A DNA stretch of 64,000 bases from Torreya grandis (lineage: Eukaryota > Streptophyta > Pinopsida > Cupressales > Taxaceae): positions 400,001 through 464,000 of the forward strand of contig JARHVA010008416.1 of the NCBI GenBank assembly GCA_037957365.1, written 5' to 3'. Shown in pieces: positions 63,650 through 64,000 of this stretch. Positions within the stretch are counted from its first letter, which is position 1, and the number at the start of each line of letters is the position of its first letter. The position numbers and the translations under genes are program-made. Under the pieces are notes generated by a model. That model was not told the DNA's origin, ran no database searches, and was given only the letters and a program-made list of their open reading frames with translations.

Positions 63650-64000
63650 TGTACTTATCCCTCTGGTGATTTCCACTACATGAAGCAAAGCAAACAGATC
63701 ATAAACTAATATTGGAACATTTTCCTAGTAGTGGTGTGGGACTTTTTAATGTTTGTGATCATTTTTTGGAAAAAGTAGTTAGGCCAATTGAATTCTTCAT
63801 TCTGGTCAATCATCCTATGAGCTATATTCATAACTCCCTTAGGTATTTGCATGGTAGACTTATTCGTATTCAAAAATCTTCTAGTGATACACTGGACAAG
63901 AATGCGCAATGGTTCTTCAAGGATTTCATAAATGGGAATCCCCCATTTTTGTCACACATATAGGTCCTAGACTTCTTGTAAGATGGGAGGGATTTTGGTC
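63650..64000 (+). mobile_element. Start of element interior, cut by window edge
   Basis: A plus-strand frame at about 63712-63963 is open for 83 codons (EHFPSSGVGLFNVCDHFLEK and LRYLHGRLIRIQ) and lies where gag should begin. The frame then meets TAG and TAA codons. I do not recognise the domain; gag N-termini are poorly conserved. An overlapping minus-strand frame is antisense. Confidence 0.35.

Overview
The window looks like nuclear DNA of a land plant with a very large, repeat-filled genome. It is strongly AT-rich, gene-poor, and full of old, stop-riddled LTR retrotransposon remains. A gymnosperm is plausible but is an inference; nothing here fixes the species. There are no operons, rRNA, tRNA or CRISPR. 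Only one gene reads as intact: a single-exon F-box protein gene on the minus strand (33945-35285, 446 aa).

The backbone of the window is a segmental duplication. Block A (about 13330-18475 plus 24382-25435) and block B (about 32075-38290) match in the same order and orientation. Each holds an F-box gene with both flanks. The B copy is intact. The A copy (15373-16699) has a nonsense codon at W112, a 14-bp deletion near the C-terminus, a 21-bp promoter duplication and a damaged TATA box. Block A is split by a 5.9-kb insertion (18476-24381) that is absent from block B, so the insertion can be read against an empty site. It has 25-bp terminal inverted repeats, subterminal palindromic repeats around TGATCA, and long inverted arms that carry mirrored minisatellites. 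A decayed Ty3/gypsy reverse transcriptase lies in its centre. A second terminus of the same family (39473) is followed by an unfamiliar proline-rich, apparently multi-exon coding region (40053-42107).

Other regions. 1-3195: AT-rich, with small repeats. 3196-13650: two copies of a roughly 1.4-kb LTR-like repeat flanking decayed internal sequence; the second copy is split by a 3.6-kb insertion. 27260-33400: a mosaic of minus-strand Ty3/gypsy pieces (LTR, primer-binding site, integrase). 43178-47697: a well-delimited minus-strand LTR element (LTRs of 653 and 670 bp, primer-binding site, polypurine tract) whose 3.2-kb interior shows no gag-pol but includes leucine-rich-repeat coding sequence, a candidate captured host fragment. 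49300-51870: a tandem array of a 555-bp satellite, interrupted by (AT)37. 55000-55430: imperfect repeats. 57480-59700: decayed coding sequence with tandem peptide repeats. 59700-63640: two copies of another 1.2-kb LTR with its upstream flank, the second followed by a primer-binding-like site and the start of an element that runs off the window.

Repeat boundaries and identities were judged by eye, so coordinates of decayed features are approximate.
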